From DASPJQ01 sp035299065 (lineage in GTDB: Bacteria > Bacteroidota > Bacteroidia > Flavobacteriales_D > UBA2798), in assembly GCA_035299065.1 (NCBI GenBank), contig DATGXI010000193.1, positions 1 to 64,000 on the forward strand: a DNA stretch of 64,000 nucleotides, in the 5' to 3' direction. The position numbers and the translations under genes are program-made. Shown here piece after piece: positions 16,139 through 24,219 of the stretch. Numbering within the stretch: position 1 is the first letter of the stretch; each line of letters starts with the position of its first letter. A model generated the notes under the pieces. The model made no database searches, was not told where the DNA came from, and was given only the letters and a program-made list of their open reading frames with translations.

Positions 16139-16981
16139 CTACTCCCTGGTCAATACCGTCCAATCATGTTTACCAAGACCTTTTTCAATAAGCGCATCCA
16201 TTTTTTGGGCAACTGCCGGAATAACGGTAAGTGATTTGTTTTTTTGGGATGTTTCGCTCATCATTAAACCTGCGTCTTTACGCGCCATGCTTAATTCCCA
16301 AGAAGCCACATCAAACGTATTGCTTTGGATCTTTTTTAAGCGGGCCTGGGCTATGCCACCGGGGTTTAATACCTCAAACAAAGGACCAAGTTCACTTGTT
16401 TCAATACCAAGTGCATTTGACAGGGCCACCATGTCGGCAATGCCTGCTGTAAAACACAGGTGAAAAAGATTGCCCACCAATTTTATGGCTGCTGCTTTAC
16501 CCGCATTTTCACCCAGGTTCCACAATTTTGCGGTCATTTTTGACAAAGCCGGCTCAAGCAACCGAATGGTTTCCTGGTCACCGCTTACCAGCATGGTTCC
16601 TGTACCCTGGAGGGCGTTGGCCGGACCCATAAACACAGGCGCGTGAATGTAGGAATACCCCCTTTTTTTCCATTTTGCGGCACGATCCATGGCGCCCTGT
16701 ACCGAGGTGGTGGAATGGTCAATAAGAATGGCGCCCGGCTCCAATGCGGGCCATGCACTTTCCAATACAGCATCAACCACCGCATCATCGGTTAGTGTAA
16801 GGTGAATGCGTTTGCAGCCCTTCACCGCATCAGCAATGTTTGCATGTGCAGTTGCACCAAATTGTTCAAGCGCTTTGGCTTTTTCAAACGACCGGTTCCA
16901 AACCTGTACGGTTTCTCCTTTACTCAACAAGGCCTGGATAAAACCTGAGCCCAGCAAACCTGTTCCAATGTATGCAATCAT
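16139..16981 (-). CDS. NAD(P)-dependent beta-hydroxyacid dehydrogenase family protein
   Basis: 280 residues, the normal length for this family (3-hydroxyisobutyrate / 6-phosphogluconate dehydrogenase-like). The N-terminal Rossmann fold has IAYIGTGLLGSGF at 2-14; the substrate-binding DHSTTS block follows near 88-93, and AAAIKLVGN near 163-171 carries the conserved catalytic Lys. The C-terminal half is the all-helical dimerisation domain. It probably oxidises or reduces a small hydroxy or aldehyde compound in the cytoplasm; which one cannot be told. It is not linked to an obvious pathway by its neighbours. Confidence 0.9.
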   Translation of the reverse strand: MIAYIGTGLLGSGFIQALLSKGETVQVWNRSFEKAKALEQFGATAHANIADAVKGCKRIHLTLTDDAVVDAVLESAWPALEPGAILIDHSTTSVQGAMDRAAKWKKRGYSYIHAPVFMGPANALQGTGTMLVSGDQETIRLLEPALSKMTAKLWNLGENAGKAAAIKLVGNLFHLCFTAGIADMVALSNALGIETSELGPLFEVLNPGGIAQARLKKIQSNTFDVASWELSMARKDAGLMMSETSQKNKSLTVIPAVAQKMDALIEKGLGKHDWTVLTRE

Positions 16982-17127
16982 ATAAATTAAAATTAATGGC
17001 GATTAAAAATACGGATTTTAGGAATAGCGCCATGAAAAGCCTGGGCATAACGCACTATTTTGCTTTAACTGAAACTGGTTGTTACTTTTTACAGGAAAAC
17101 GCATTACAGGTTAAAAATGGAGGAACT

Positions 17128-17319
17128 ATGAAAAAATCAATGTATGCAATGGCCTATGTAGCGGCCTGTTTAAGCTCAACCGGATTATTGTTTAAAATAC
17201 AGCATTGGCCGGGCGCCTCAATTATGCTGGTTTTAGGTGTGGCCATACTCAATTTCGGTTTTTTGCCCTTGTACTTTTTGAACAGGTACAGGCAATCGGG
17301 TGATTTGGTAAATGCGTAA
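17128..17319 (+). CDS. small two-helix membrane protein, GldL-like N-terminal pattern
   Basis: 63 residues. The start was chosen at the ATG preceded by GGAGG, an unusual Shine-Dalgarno sequence for this group; a longer frame starting at 16972 overlaps the divergent gene and has no signal. Two membrane helices (about 5-18 and 27-44) surround GLLFKIQHWPGA. The F/LFKIxHWPG motif is shared with the gliding motility protein GldL and with many small Bacteroidota membrane proteins, so this is a relative of that segment and not GldL itself. A clear terminator follows at 17342. Confidence 0.78.
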   Translation: MKKSMYAMAYVAACLSSTGLLFKIQHWPGASIMLVLGVAILNFGFLPLYFLNRYRQSGDLVNA

Positions 17320-17341
17320 ATAAAGGTTTAAGATGAAATAG

Positions 17342-17372
17342 TCCCCGGTTAATTTCGGGGATTGTTTTTTTG
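17342..17372 (+). terminator. intrinsic terminator
   Basis: TCCCCG (17342-17347) pairs with CGGGGA (17356-17361) and is followed by TTGTTTTTTT. It ends the small membrane protein transcript and separates it from the convergent gene at 17389. Confidence 0.85.
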
Positions 17373-17388
17373 TTAGAAGCGAATTGTT

Positions 17389-17724
17389 TTATACGGCCGC
17401 AACAAAGCAAAGTGGCCCGCCCGTATTGCTGGACATGGGATCGAGCACAAGAAATTGTTTTTTATCTCCTAAAAATCGACCCCTGTATCCAAGAAATTTT
17501 ATGCCACGCGGGTCATTAAAATCATAGGTTGCCTTATGCATTAAATGGTCTTTAGGAAGAACATCGTCAAAAGAAGCGGCAACTACACGATGCTCCCATA
17601 TTACCACACAACCCTCTTCAAAAAATGTGATAACATCAGCCTGTATATAACCATCAAAATTTCCACCTGCAACCCAATCGGTGCGGGCAGTCATGGTTCC
17701 TATGTAAGGTATATTGAACAGCAT
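17389..17724 (-). CDS. hypothetical small protein
   Basis: 111 residues, family not recognised. It is soluble and beta-rich, with TDWVAGGNFDGYIQADVITFFEEG in the first third and FLGYRGRFLGDKKQFLVLDP near the end. No signal peptide. It starts five bases after the stop of the small membrane protein gene at 17730, so the pair is very likely translated from one message and may work together. Confidence 0.72.
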   Translation of the reverse strand: MLFNIPYIGTMTARTDWVAGGNFDGYIQADVITFFEEGCVVIWEHRVVAASFDDVLPKDHLMHKATYDFNDPRGIKFLGYRGRFLGDKKQFLVLDPMSSNTGGPLCFVAAV

Positions 17725-17729
17725 GGTAA

Positions 17730-18011
17730 TTATTTTTTATTGTAAAAACGGAGGATTGTTTTTCCAAACACAAAAAACAACAGTAAAACAGTTAACCCGC
17801 CTGTAAAAATGCCATTGGATAAAATGGTGCGCACATCATGGTTTGCATGGAATAAAACCAGGCAAGCCACAAACTGCACCAATGCGTAAAGTATGTTTCC
17901 TTTGGGACTAAAGCCAAAAAGGCCCAGGAATTTGGTTCCGGTGATGCCAAAAATAAAATGGGGCATGGCATTCATGAGCAGGGCGCCCGTTATAAAATCA
18001 ACCAGGTTCAT
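17730..18011 (-). CDS. small membrane protein
   Basis: 93 residues with three hydrophobic segments (about 5-30, 39-55 and 63-85) and short loops; the C-terminus is basic (RFYNKK). The sequence MNAMPHFIFGITGTKFLGLFGFSP is recognisable in a group of uncharacterised Bacteroidota inner-membrane proteins. It lies directly upstream of the 17389-17724 gene in the same operon. Confidence 0.75.
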   Translation of the reverse strand: MNLVDFITGALLMNAMPHFIFGITGTKFLGLFGFSPKGNILYALVQFVACLVLFHANHDVRTILSNGIFTGGLTVLLLFFVFGKTILRFYNKK

Positions 18012-18077
18012 TGTTTAAGCATGTTATGTTTTTTACTCGTCATAATAAAACAGGGAGAATGCAATGCATTAGAAAAC

Positions 18078-18269
18078 TTATAAATGAAGTAAATCTCCGG
18101 GTTTGGAGCTTTTTATTTTTTCAATAATTTCCTGCCCGTGTTCCTTCGATCGGCATGGAATTATGATTTTGTTTGGCGAAGATTTAATGTCATTTATAAC
18201 GGCCAGTGTGCCCGATAGCATTGTTTGAATGCGAAGAGTTCCGGTTATTTTTGGGCGAATAAATTGCAT
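18078..18269 (-). CDS. small hypothetical protein
   Basis: 63 residues. It is soluble, with FIRPKITGTLRIQTMLSGTLAVINDI and a C-terminal helix EIIEKIKSSKPGDLLHL. It lies 19 bases after the DUF1801 gene on the same strand and has a good ATG. The regular alternation of hydrophobic and polar residues suggests a real protein, but there is no family match that I can name. Confidence 0.6.
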   Translation of the reverse strand: MQFIRPKITGTLRIQTMLSGTLAVINDIKSSPNKIIIPCRSKEHGQEIIEKIKSSKPGDLLHL

Positions 18270-18288
18270 TTTTTATTATAATCTTCAG

Positions 18289-18687
18289 TTACCACTCGCC
18301 AATCTTCTCCAGTTTGCCTTTGCGCTTGACAATGTTTTTATAATCCCATTGTATTTTTTTAGCTTTGGTGCACCAGCGCTTCAGGTCTTTTACGTTTATT
18401 TCTTTTTCGGACGTATAAACAAAAGAGGCGTCTTTAAATTTCCCGGTGCCTGGTTTTAAAGCGTCTTCATCAAAGCTCATTCCGCTCCAGAACATTAAAC
18501 GTATGCCTGCTTTTTGTTTGCTGTAACCAACAATGGGATTTTCATCAATAAACCAAACGGGGTGTGCATGCCATACCTTGCTTTCGGCTTTTGGCAGGTT
18601 GGCGCTTATTTCTTTTTCCAAAATAGTGCAAATGGCTTTATCGCTGGCTGTTTGCGCGCTGTTGTAGGCTTTAATGTCTTTGTTCAT
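18289..18687 (-). CDS. DUF1801 domain-containing protein
   Basis: 132 residues. The fold is that of DUF1801 (YdhG-like, iron-chaperone-like superfamily): a helical N-terminus, SKVWHAHPVWFIDENPIVGYSKQKAGIRLMFWSG, then two strands and a C-terminal KRWCTKAKKIQWDYKNI helix. Relatives are small cytoplasmic proteins proposed to bind metals or small ligands, without proof for most. It lies 24 bases after the VOC/transglutaminase-like gene on the same strand. Confidence 0.85.
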   Translation of the reverse strand: MNKDIKAYNSAQTASDKAICTILEKEISANLPKAESKVWHAHPVWFIDENPIVGYSKQKAGIRLMFWSGMSFDEDALKPGTGKFKDASFVYTSEKEINVKDLKRWCTKAKKIQWDYKNIVKRKGKLEKIGEW

Positions 18688-18711
18688 AAGGATGCTAAGA
18701 TAGTATTAAAA

Positions 18712-19638
18712 TTAGTTGGATTCCGAAAGGCTGTGAATGCAACGTTCCCGTATTTCCCAAATCTCATCAAACGATTGCTTCATGTTGTGTAGCCTTATCC
18801 AGTTACGCATAAAATTTTTGTGAAGTTCAACTTTAAATACATCAACCTGGTCAAAATTTATTTCGTGTTCTTCCATTATGCTATCATAAAAATTCACGAA
18901 CGAACTGTTTGCATTGGTAAGGTCAAGCGGTTTGCCGTTTACCTTTAAATAGCAATGTGCTTCGGGTATATATTCAAGCCCATTTTGCGATAAGTGGCTA
19001 CCAATGCCCGGCATATTCTTTTCGGTCATTTTATATATGCTGATGATGAGTTGAACATTTGGAATGTTGTTTTCAACGGCTACTTTTTTAGCAAGCGCAT
19101 GTTTTGAACTGCAGGTGCCGCAACTCTCGGTAATTACTAGTTCAGGCATTGCCCTGCTTGAATTGCGGCCATAAGGTACCGAACGCAACCAGTCAAGGAA
19201 ATCGCCCCAGTAACTTATATTTTTATGTTGCAAAAGCGTTCCTGTTTGGGTTGCAGCATCAAGTTTTATGGTTTTAACAGTTATGATAACGCCAAACCCA
19301 TCGGGATCGGTTAGTTGAATGCCATTGGTCAACCAGTACGGATTTTTAGGTGTAGATAAGGTGTAACCAAAGCGGATAGCATCGGTTTTAACAACCTGTA
19401 ATTCCTCGGCTGAATTAACGTAAAAAACAAGAAGATCGTCAGGATCGCATGCATGGTTTGGTTTTTCATTTGATACTGTAAATTCCAGGTGCCATGAATG
19501 GTTCCTGTGACCTAAAAACACTCCGTCATACTGTGAATGATTTTTAAAATCGCCCAAAATTTCCAGTCCAATTACCCGCGTATAAAAATCAATAAGCGGT
19601 TCAAGGTTAGTTGTATGTCGGGCATAACGAAAGTCCAC
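18712..19638 (-). CDS. VOC (glyoxalase-like) domain fused to a transglutaminase-like domain
   Basis: 308 residues from a GTG start. Residues 1-122 form a VOC domain (MDFRYARHTTNLEPLIDFYT, LEFTVSNE, LTDPDGFGVII). Residues 140-300 form a second domain with CGTCSSKHALAKKVA, HCYLKVNGKPLDLTN and thus a Cys176-His228-Asp239 set in the order and setting of transglutaminase-like cysteine proteins. VOC domains bind metal and small substrates; the second domain suggests amide or peptide chemistry. The protein is probably cytoplasmic. Which reaction the pair carries out is unknown. Confidence 0.8.
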   Translation of the reverse strand: MDFRYARHTTNLEPLIDFYTRVIGLEILGDFKNHSQYDGVFLGHRNHSWHLEFTVSNEKPNHACDPDDLLVFYVNSAEELQVVKTDAIRFGYTLSTPKNPYWLTNGIQLTDPDGFGVIITVKTIKLDAATQTGTLLQHKNISYWGDFLDWLRSVPYGRNSSRAMPELVITESCGTCSSKHALAKKVAVENNIPNVQLIISIYKMTEKNMPGIGSHLSQNGLEYIPEAHCYLKVNGKPLDLTNANSSFVNFYDSIMEEHEINFDQVDVFKVELHKNFMRNWIRLHNMKQSFDEIWEIRERCIHSLSESN

Positions 19639-19754
19639 CGGTTAAACGATTGGGATAAAGTAAATATAGCAAGAATACAGGCGCGTAAACGGCAAGTGAA
19701 TCGGCTTGAAAAACAACAACTTAAACAGGAATATACAAGAAATGTGAATTTGGA

Positions 19755-19785
19755 TTGAAGGATATGGTTTTTTTCAATAACTTTG
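19755..19785 (+). promoter_or_regulatory. Bacteroidota-type promoter
   Basis: TTG at 19755-19757 and TAACTTTG at 19778-19785 are 20 bases apart, matching the consensus well. It precedes the small membrane protein gene by about 40 bases and probably drives the three-gene run 19827-21182. The 188 bases between 19638 and 19827 hold no gene I can support. Confidence 0.72.
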
Positions 19786-19826
19786 TAATTCAAAGTACTT
19801 TTAAAACATAATTAAACGAGATAAAT

Positions 19827-20117
19827 ATGGTATCAACAAACAAACGACTTATAGCAATACTGATGACAGTGCCTCTTGTATTGCTCATTCCTTTTATTGC
19901 CATGCAATTTAGTGCCGAGGTAAAATGGAGCTTCAGGGATTTTGTGATGGCCGGTTTTTTATTGACCGGGCTGGGACTTGGATTGGAGTTTATATTGCGA
20001 AAATTTACCACAACAAAAACGCGCCTGTTGTTTTGCCTGGTTCTTTTCACGGTGTTTTTTCTCATTTGGGCCGAACTGGCCGTGGGTATTTTTGGAACTC
20101 CATTTGCCGGAAGTTAA
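19827..20117 (+). CDS. small three-helix membrane protein
   Basis: 96 residues with three membrane helices (about 8-27, 39-57 and 66-88). The motifs VKWSFRDFVMAGFLL and the C-terminal IWAELAVGIFGTPFAGS belong to a conserved but uncharacterised Bacteroidota family. It is followed after 16 bases by the diacylglycerol kinase-like gene and shares its strand and probably its promoter. Confidence 0.82.
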   Translation: MVSTNKRLIAILMTVPLVLLIPFIAMQFSAEVKWSFRDFVMAGFLLTGLGLGLEFILRKFTTTKTRLLFCLVLFTVFFLIWAELAVGIFGTPFAGS

Positions 20118-20133
20118 CAGTGTTATATAATAT

Positions 20134-20511
20134 ATGAAACAGGAACGATTTTCAATTGGCAAACGTTTTAAAAGTTTTATGTTTGCTTTTAACGGGCTCA
20201 AAATTTTATTTCGCGAAGAACACAATGCAATTCTTCATTTGTTAGCTGCCATTGCGGTTGTTATTAGCGGATTTGTTTTTAAAATTTCAACCCACGAATG
20301 GTTAGCAATTGCTTTTGCCATTGGTTTTGTAATGGCACTCGAAATAATAAATACAGCCATTGAAAGCATAGCCGATTTTGTTTCCCCTGCCAAACACGAA
20401 AAAATTAAAAAAATAAAAGATCTGTCGGCTGCTGCTGTGCTTGTTGGCTCAGTTACCGCGCTTGTTGTTGGCCTTATTGTATTCATTCCAAAAATTACCG
20501 CATTATGTTAA
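20134..20511 (+). CDS. dgkA: diacylglycerol/undecaprenol kinase family protein
   Basis: 125 residues, the usual length for the integral-membrane DgkA family. Characteristic motifs are present: FREEHNAILHLLAA (EEHN at 28-31), MALEIINTAIESIAD with the metal and catalytic Glu residues, and KDLSAAAVLVGS. Three membrane helices are predicted. It phosphorylates a membrane lipid alcohol with ATP: diacylglycerol in Gram-negative models, undecaprenol in Firmicutes; which one applies here is not clear. Its last seven bases overlap the next gene (20505-20511), showing coupling. Confidence 0.9.
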   Translation: MKQERFSIGKRFKSFMFAFNGLKILFREEHNAILHLLAAIAVVISGFVFKISTHEWLAIAFAIGFVMALEIINTAIESIADFVSPAKHEKIKKIKDLSAAAVLVGSVTALVVGLIVFIPKITALC

Positions 20512-21182
20512 CCGCACTAAAACAAAAAAACAAATATCCTGAAACGGTTTTCCTGGGTACCTTAACCTTGTTTTGTTTTGCCCTGTCGTTATTCAGGTGC
20601 ATGTATGCCGGCACGTACGGTTATATTTTTTTAAACTGGAATTTGTTCCTGGCATTTATTCCCTGGGCGCTTACCACGTATGCAGTAGTTAACCCAACCA
20701 TTCACCAATCCAAACTGCGCGTAAGTGCACTGGTAGTATCCTGGCTTTTATTTTTCCCTAATGCACCGTATATTCTTACCGATCTTTTTCATTTGCGCGG
20801 CACATCGTCAATGCCCATGTGGTTTGACCTGGTTTTAATCCTGTCATTTGCGTGGACGGGATTACTTTTTGGATTACTAAGCCTGTGGGACCTTGAAAAA
20901 ATAGTGGGTGCGCAAATAAAACCTGTTTACATTGCCATTGGTTCAAGTGTGCTGTTATTTATAAGCAGTTTTGGCGTATACATTGGTCGATTTCTTCGAT
21001 TCAACAGCTGGGATGTGCTGCGTGAACCGTATTCCCTCATTCACGATGTAAGTGAAAGGGTGATTCATCCGTTTGATCACCCGCGTACCTGGGGTGTTAC
21101 CATTTTCATGGGATTGTTTTTAAATATGGTGTATTGGTCGCTGCGCCTTATCAGGAAAGAAAACAAACTAACGTATGCATAA
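20505..21182 (+). CDS. DUF1361 domain-containing membrane protein
   Basis: 225 residues with about six membrane helices. The DUF1361 hallmarks are clear: YIFLNWNLFLAFIPW, WLLFFPNAPYILTDLFHL, and SSFGVYIGRFLRFNSWDVL. No function has been assigned to the family. The start overlaps the stop of the dgkA-like gene, so it is translated from the same message; with the small protein at 19827 it makes a three-gene membrane operon. Confidence 0.88.
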   Translation: MLTALKQKNKYPETVFLGTLTLFCFALSLFRCMYAGTYGYIFLNWNLFLAFIPWALTTYAVVNPTIHQSKLRVSALVVSWLLFFPNAPYILTDLFHLRGTSSMPMWFDLVLILSFAWTGLLFGLLSLWDLEKIVGAQIKPVYIAIGSSVLLFISSFGVYIGRFLRFNSWDVLREPYSLIHDVSERVIHPFDHPRTWGVTIFMGLFLNMVYWSLRLIRKENKLTYA

Positions 21183-21184
21183 GA

Positions 21185-21529
21185 TCAGGCTTTGCGCACA
21201 AATTCTGATTTTAATCCCATAGCGCCAAACCCATCAACTTTGCAGGATATGTTGTGATCACCCTCAACCAGTTTAATGTTTTTTACTTTGGTGCCTGCTT
21301 TAACCGGTTTTGGGGCACCTTTTACAGGAAGGTCCTTGATTACAATAACGGTATCGCCATCGTTTAGCTCATTGCCGTTTGAATCAAGTATTTTTCCGGC
21401 TGCGGCCTCAACTTCTTCGGTTTCTTGTGCGGGTACCCATTCATGAAAGCATTCAGGACATACAATTGATCCATCCTGTTCATAGGTATATTGACAATTG
21501 CATTTGGGGCAGGCAGGTAGTTCGCTCAT
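21185..21529 (-). CDS. yjdM: PhnA/YjdM family zinc-ribbon protein
   Basis: 114 residues, the normal length. The N-terminus is a zinc ribbon with two CxxC knuckles (ACPKCNCQ and VCPECFHEW), and the rest is the PhnA domain with DSNGNELNDGDTVIVIKDLPVKG and the conserved C-terminus MGLKSEFVRKA. The family was once linked to phosphonate breakdown, but its biochemical role is unsettled. It is convergent with the DUF1361 gene, two bases apart. Confidence 0.92.
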   Translation of the reverse strand: MSELPACPKCNCQYTYEQDGSIVCPECFHEWVPAQETEEVEAAAGKILDSNGNELNDGDTVIVIKDLPVKGAPKPVKAGTKVKNIKLVEGDHNISCKVDGFGAMGLKSEFVRKA

Positions 21530-21536
21530 GGGGATT

Positions 21537-21771
21537 TTATTCGGAGTAAAGATAATGAAATGTAGAATTATGCGGTGTGGGTGTGTGAAGAAGTTTCGCG
21601 CAGATCGCGCAGAAATACGCAGAAAAAGGGAGTGGGTGTGCCCAGAAACAAAAGCATGGTGATGTTATTCGGAGTAAAGATGGTGAAATGTCGAATTATA
21701 GGGTGTGCGTGTGAGAAGAAGTTTCGCGCAGATCGCGCAGAAAAGGGAGTGAGTGTGCCCGGTAACAAAAA
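21537..21771. repeat. tandem direct duplication of ~118 bp in a gene-free stretch
   Basis: The region 21530-21941 contains no gene. It holds two diverged direct copies, about 21537-21654 and 21665-21771, each opening with TTATTCGGAGTAAAGAT, passing through GAAGAAGTTTCGCGCAGATC and ending GTGTGCCC followed by AACAAAA. Copy 1 carries about ten extra bases next to an iterated CGCAGAA motif. The CGCAGA-rich core resembles dispersed intergenic repeats seen in many genomes. It does not encode a convincing peptide. Confidence 0.82.
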
Positions 21772-21941
21772 CCCAGCCTGTTTATGTGTCCTGTTTTTAT
21801 CGAGCTACCTATCTGGCCAGGCTTAACCTGCAAGCCCTGTCATATGGTTGGTAAAGGCAGCCAGGTGCGTTGCTTTTAAATTTGCTACAACCCATTAAAG
21901 AATAAAATACCTTATAAAATCGAATTTGACTATATTTGTTC

Positions 21942-22592
21942 ATGATTAAGCGTTTTGTTTTATCGGCATTTTTCCTGCAGTTTACCCTTCTTTCTTTTTC
22001 CCAGCTGAAAGAGGGCGTTATGGAATTTGTTATAGATGTACAGGCAATGGACACCAGTTTGAAAGTAAGACAACAAGTTGGACTTATGCGAAACAGCAAC
22101 ATGAAGCTTTATTTTATGGATCAAAAGTCACGCATTGATTTTAAAATGGGGAGCATGTTTACCATTAATATAACCATTGATTGGGAAAAAAACCGTGCCT
22201 TAAGTCTGTTTGCAACCCCACAGGGAAATTTCGCTTCTAAATCCGAAGCCACAAAACTGAGTGAGTCCAAACCACCGGCAGACACAAGCATGAAGGTTGA
22301 ATTGACAAATGAGAAAAAAAAGATTTTAGGTTACAAATGCAAAAAGGCAATATTAAGATCAGGCGCGAACGAATACATTTATTGGTATACCGAAGATATT
22401 CAAATTAATTTGACGGGCCAGTCGTTGGTAAACACAAACATTCCCGGGTTTCCTTTGGAATTTCAAACCGTTTCAGAAGGTGTGTTGATGAATTTTAAAA
22501 TTGCGAATATTGAAAAGACAGTGGTTGACAAAGCCGCAACATTTTCCACACTAATTCCCACGGGATATAAAGTGTTAAGCAATATCGAATAA
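21942..22592 (+). CDS. GLPGLI/DUF4412-like secreted protein
   Basis: 216 residues. The start is the ATG before MIKRFVLSAFF; the signal peptide ends at SFSQ near residue 20. The body contains NEKKKILGYKCKKAILRS, YWYTEDI and NTNIPGFPLEFQT, a pattern close to the GLPGLI and DUF4412 groups of periplasmic or outer-membrane-linked proteins of unknown function. TATATTTG at 21931-21938 ends three bases before the ATG, so the transcript could be leaderless. The gene ends ten bases before the convergent OmpA-family gene. Confidence 0.8.
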   Translation: MIKRFVLSAFFLQFTLLSFSQLKEGVMEFVIDVQAMDTSLKVRQQVGLMRNSNMKLYFMDQKSRIDFKMGSMFTINITIDWEKNRALSLFATPQGNFASKSEATKLSESKPPADTSMKVELTNEKKKILGYKCKKAILRSGANEYIYWYTEDIQINLTGQSLVNTNIPGFPLEFQTVSEGVLMNFKIANIEKTVVDKAATFSTLIPTGYKVLSNIE

Positions 22593-22602
22593 ATGTCAGG
22601 GA

Positions 22603-24219
22603 TTATTTCTTAAACAAGGTAATAACTACCACACGGTTTTTTCCATGCATTTCCTCGGTACAGTCACCACATTTTACAAATGGTGAAGTTTCACCCTTGG
22701 CCTCAGCGCTTATTTTTTCAGCCTTAATACCTAAACGAATTAATTCCTTACGAATGGTTATTGCCCGCTCATTGCTTAAGCCAACATTGTAAGAATCTCC
22801 ACCCCTGTTATCGGCATGCGCCTCCAGTCGTATAAAAAAGCGGGCATCGTCATTAAAAAGCTGAATTAATTCCGGTTTGATGGAAACACCGCTTTTTAGA
22901 TCTGATTTTTTGTAATCAAAATAAATAGCCTGTTCAATTTGTTTTAATTTTTCTGATAAGGCCACCTCGTTCAATGAATCAGTATTCACTTTTTTGACTG
23001 GTTTTTCCCTGAATTTTATGAAGTAACGATCATCGTCACCAACTCCGTTAAAATTGTTGGAAGTATACTCTGCCGAATCTTTATTATAGTAGAGCAAATT
23101 AAAATTATCCATAGCACTGTTTATCGGGGCTTTCACATGCTCAATTCTTCGGTCGGAAAAACGATAATTGTATATATCAAGGTTACCATAACCAACCCTG
23201 CCATCACTTGAAAATGACAAAACGGTATCGCCATGAAAAACGGGGTACATTTCATTTAACGCTGTATTTATGTCAGCAAGTGAAGCCGGCTTTGACCAAT
23301 TTCCACCTTCCAATTTGGAAATATAAATGTCTGACGAACCATTTTTCTGCTTTGTAAAAGCTACCGTGTTTCCGGATGCATTGAATGTTACATGAGCACA
23401 TGAGGTGGAGTCTTCAAACCCTGACCAGGCCCATGGAGTAAGATTTTTAATAGCATGTTCGGATTGACTCCAGTTTCCAGCGTAAATATGTGGTGCTATT
23501 TTCATTTTATTATCTGAAACAGGTTCAGCTATGGAAATTAAAACAAGATCACTGGAAGGATGTAAGGAAAGAGATGCAATGGAAGCGAAATTATAAATAG
23601 GGTCAAGATTAAGGGTGTGTATGTTACCACTGAGATCTTTAAAATAAGGTTTTATAAGAATTAATTCCGATCCATGATGTATTTCTTCGGTAGGATTTCC
23701 AGCGCTGTCTATCCCGGTTTCGTGAAACTCAATAATTTCATTTTTAGTCTGGGCGCCTGTAATGTCAGCCTTATGTGTATTGTTTTTGAAACCATAATTA
23801 GACACAAACTGCATGGGTTGCCAGGTGGGAATTTGATTGCATGCCAATAGCAGAATAGAAATATCTTTTTCTTTATCCAGGGTATGATATTTTAGAAAAC
23901 CAGCTTTAGCTTCATCATATTTACCAAGGTGCATGCACGATTCAGCGTATATAAAGGTAAAATAAGGTTCAATGTTTTTTAATGCCAGTATTTTTGGCGA
24001 CAATTCATAACACGTTTGGTATTCACCAATGATGTAATCGGAATAAGCGAACCTTTTCAAATCGTCATTCGAAAAATTTACGGCACCATAAAGGGATTTG
24101 TAAATGGTGTAAGCCTGTTTGTATTCGAATTTAGTAAAGCATACCTCTGCATCCTTCAATGTTTGGGCATGCGAGCTATACAGGAAGAGCGATAAAAAAA
24201 CCAGGAACGTAGCTCTCAT
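22603..24219 (-). CDS. TPR / propeller / OmpA-domain outer membrane-linked protein (PorE-like)
   Basis: 538 residues. A signal peptide ends at SHAQ (residue 19). TPR-like helices cover about 20-125, a WD40-like (PD40) propeller about 190-390 with EMYPVFHGDTVLSFSSDGR and GNLDIYNYRF, and an OmpA-like peptidoglycan-binding domain about 430-538 with IYFDYKKSDL, AHADNRGGDSYN and GKNRVVVITL. This order resembles PorE, which anchors the type IX secretion outer-membrane complex to peptidoglycan. It is the last gene of the adhesin operon, overlapping the PorP/SprF gene by one base. Its closeness to the adhesins suggests a dedicated accessory rather than the core PorE, which is inference. Confidence 0.85.
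   Translation of the reverse strand: MRATFLVFLSLFLYSSHAQTLKDAEVCFTKFEYKQAYTIYKSLYGAVNFSNDDLKRFAYSDYIIGEYQTCYELSPKILALKNIEPYFTFIYAESCMHLGKYDEAKAGFLKYHTLDKEKDISILLLACNQIPTWQPMQFVSNYGFKNNTHKADITGAQTKNEIIEFHETGIDSAGNPTEEIHHGSELILIKPYFKDLSGNIHTLNLDPIYNFASIASLSLHPSSDLVLISIAEPVSDNKMKIAPHIYAGNWSQSEHAIKNLTPWAWSGFEDSTSCAHVTFNASGNTVAFTKQKNGSSDIYISKLEGGNWSKPASLADINTALNEMYPVFHGDTVLSFSSDGRVGYGNLDIYNYRFSDRRIEHVKAPINSAMDNFNLLYYNKDSAEYTSNNFNGVGDDDRYFIKFREKPVKKVNTDSLNEVALSEKLKQIEQAIYFDYKKSDLKSGVSIKPELIQLFNDDARFFIRLEAHADNRGGDSYNVGLSNERAITIRKELIRLGIKAEKISAEAKGETSPFVKCGDCTEEMHGKNRVVVITLFKK

Noticed and set aside
19537..19758. 73-residue plus-strand frame at the 5' end of the VOC fusion gene
   Set aside because: Its first third is antisense to a well-supported gene. 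The part from an internal ATG at 19615 (about 47 residues, very basic) has no recognisable features and no start signal.
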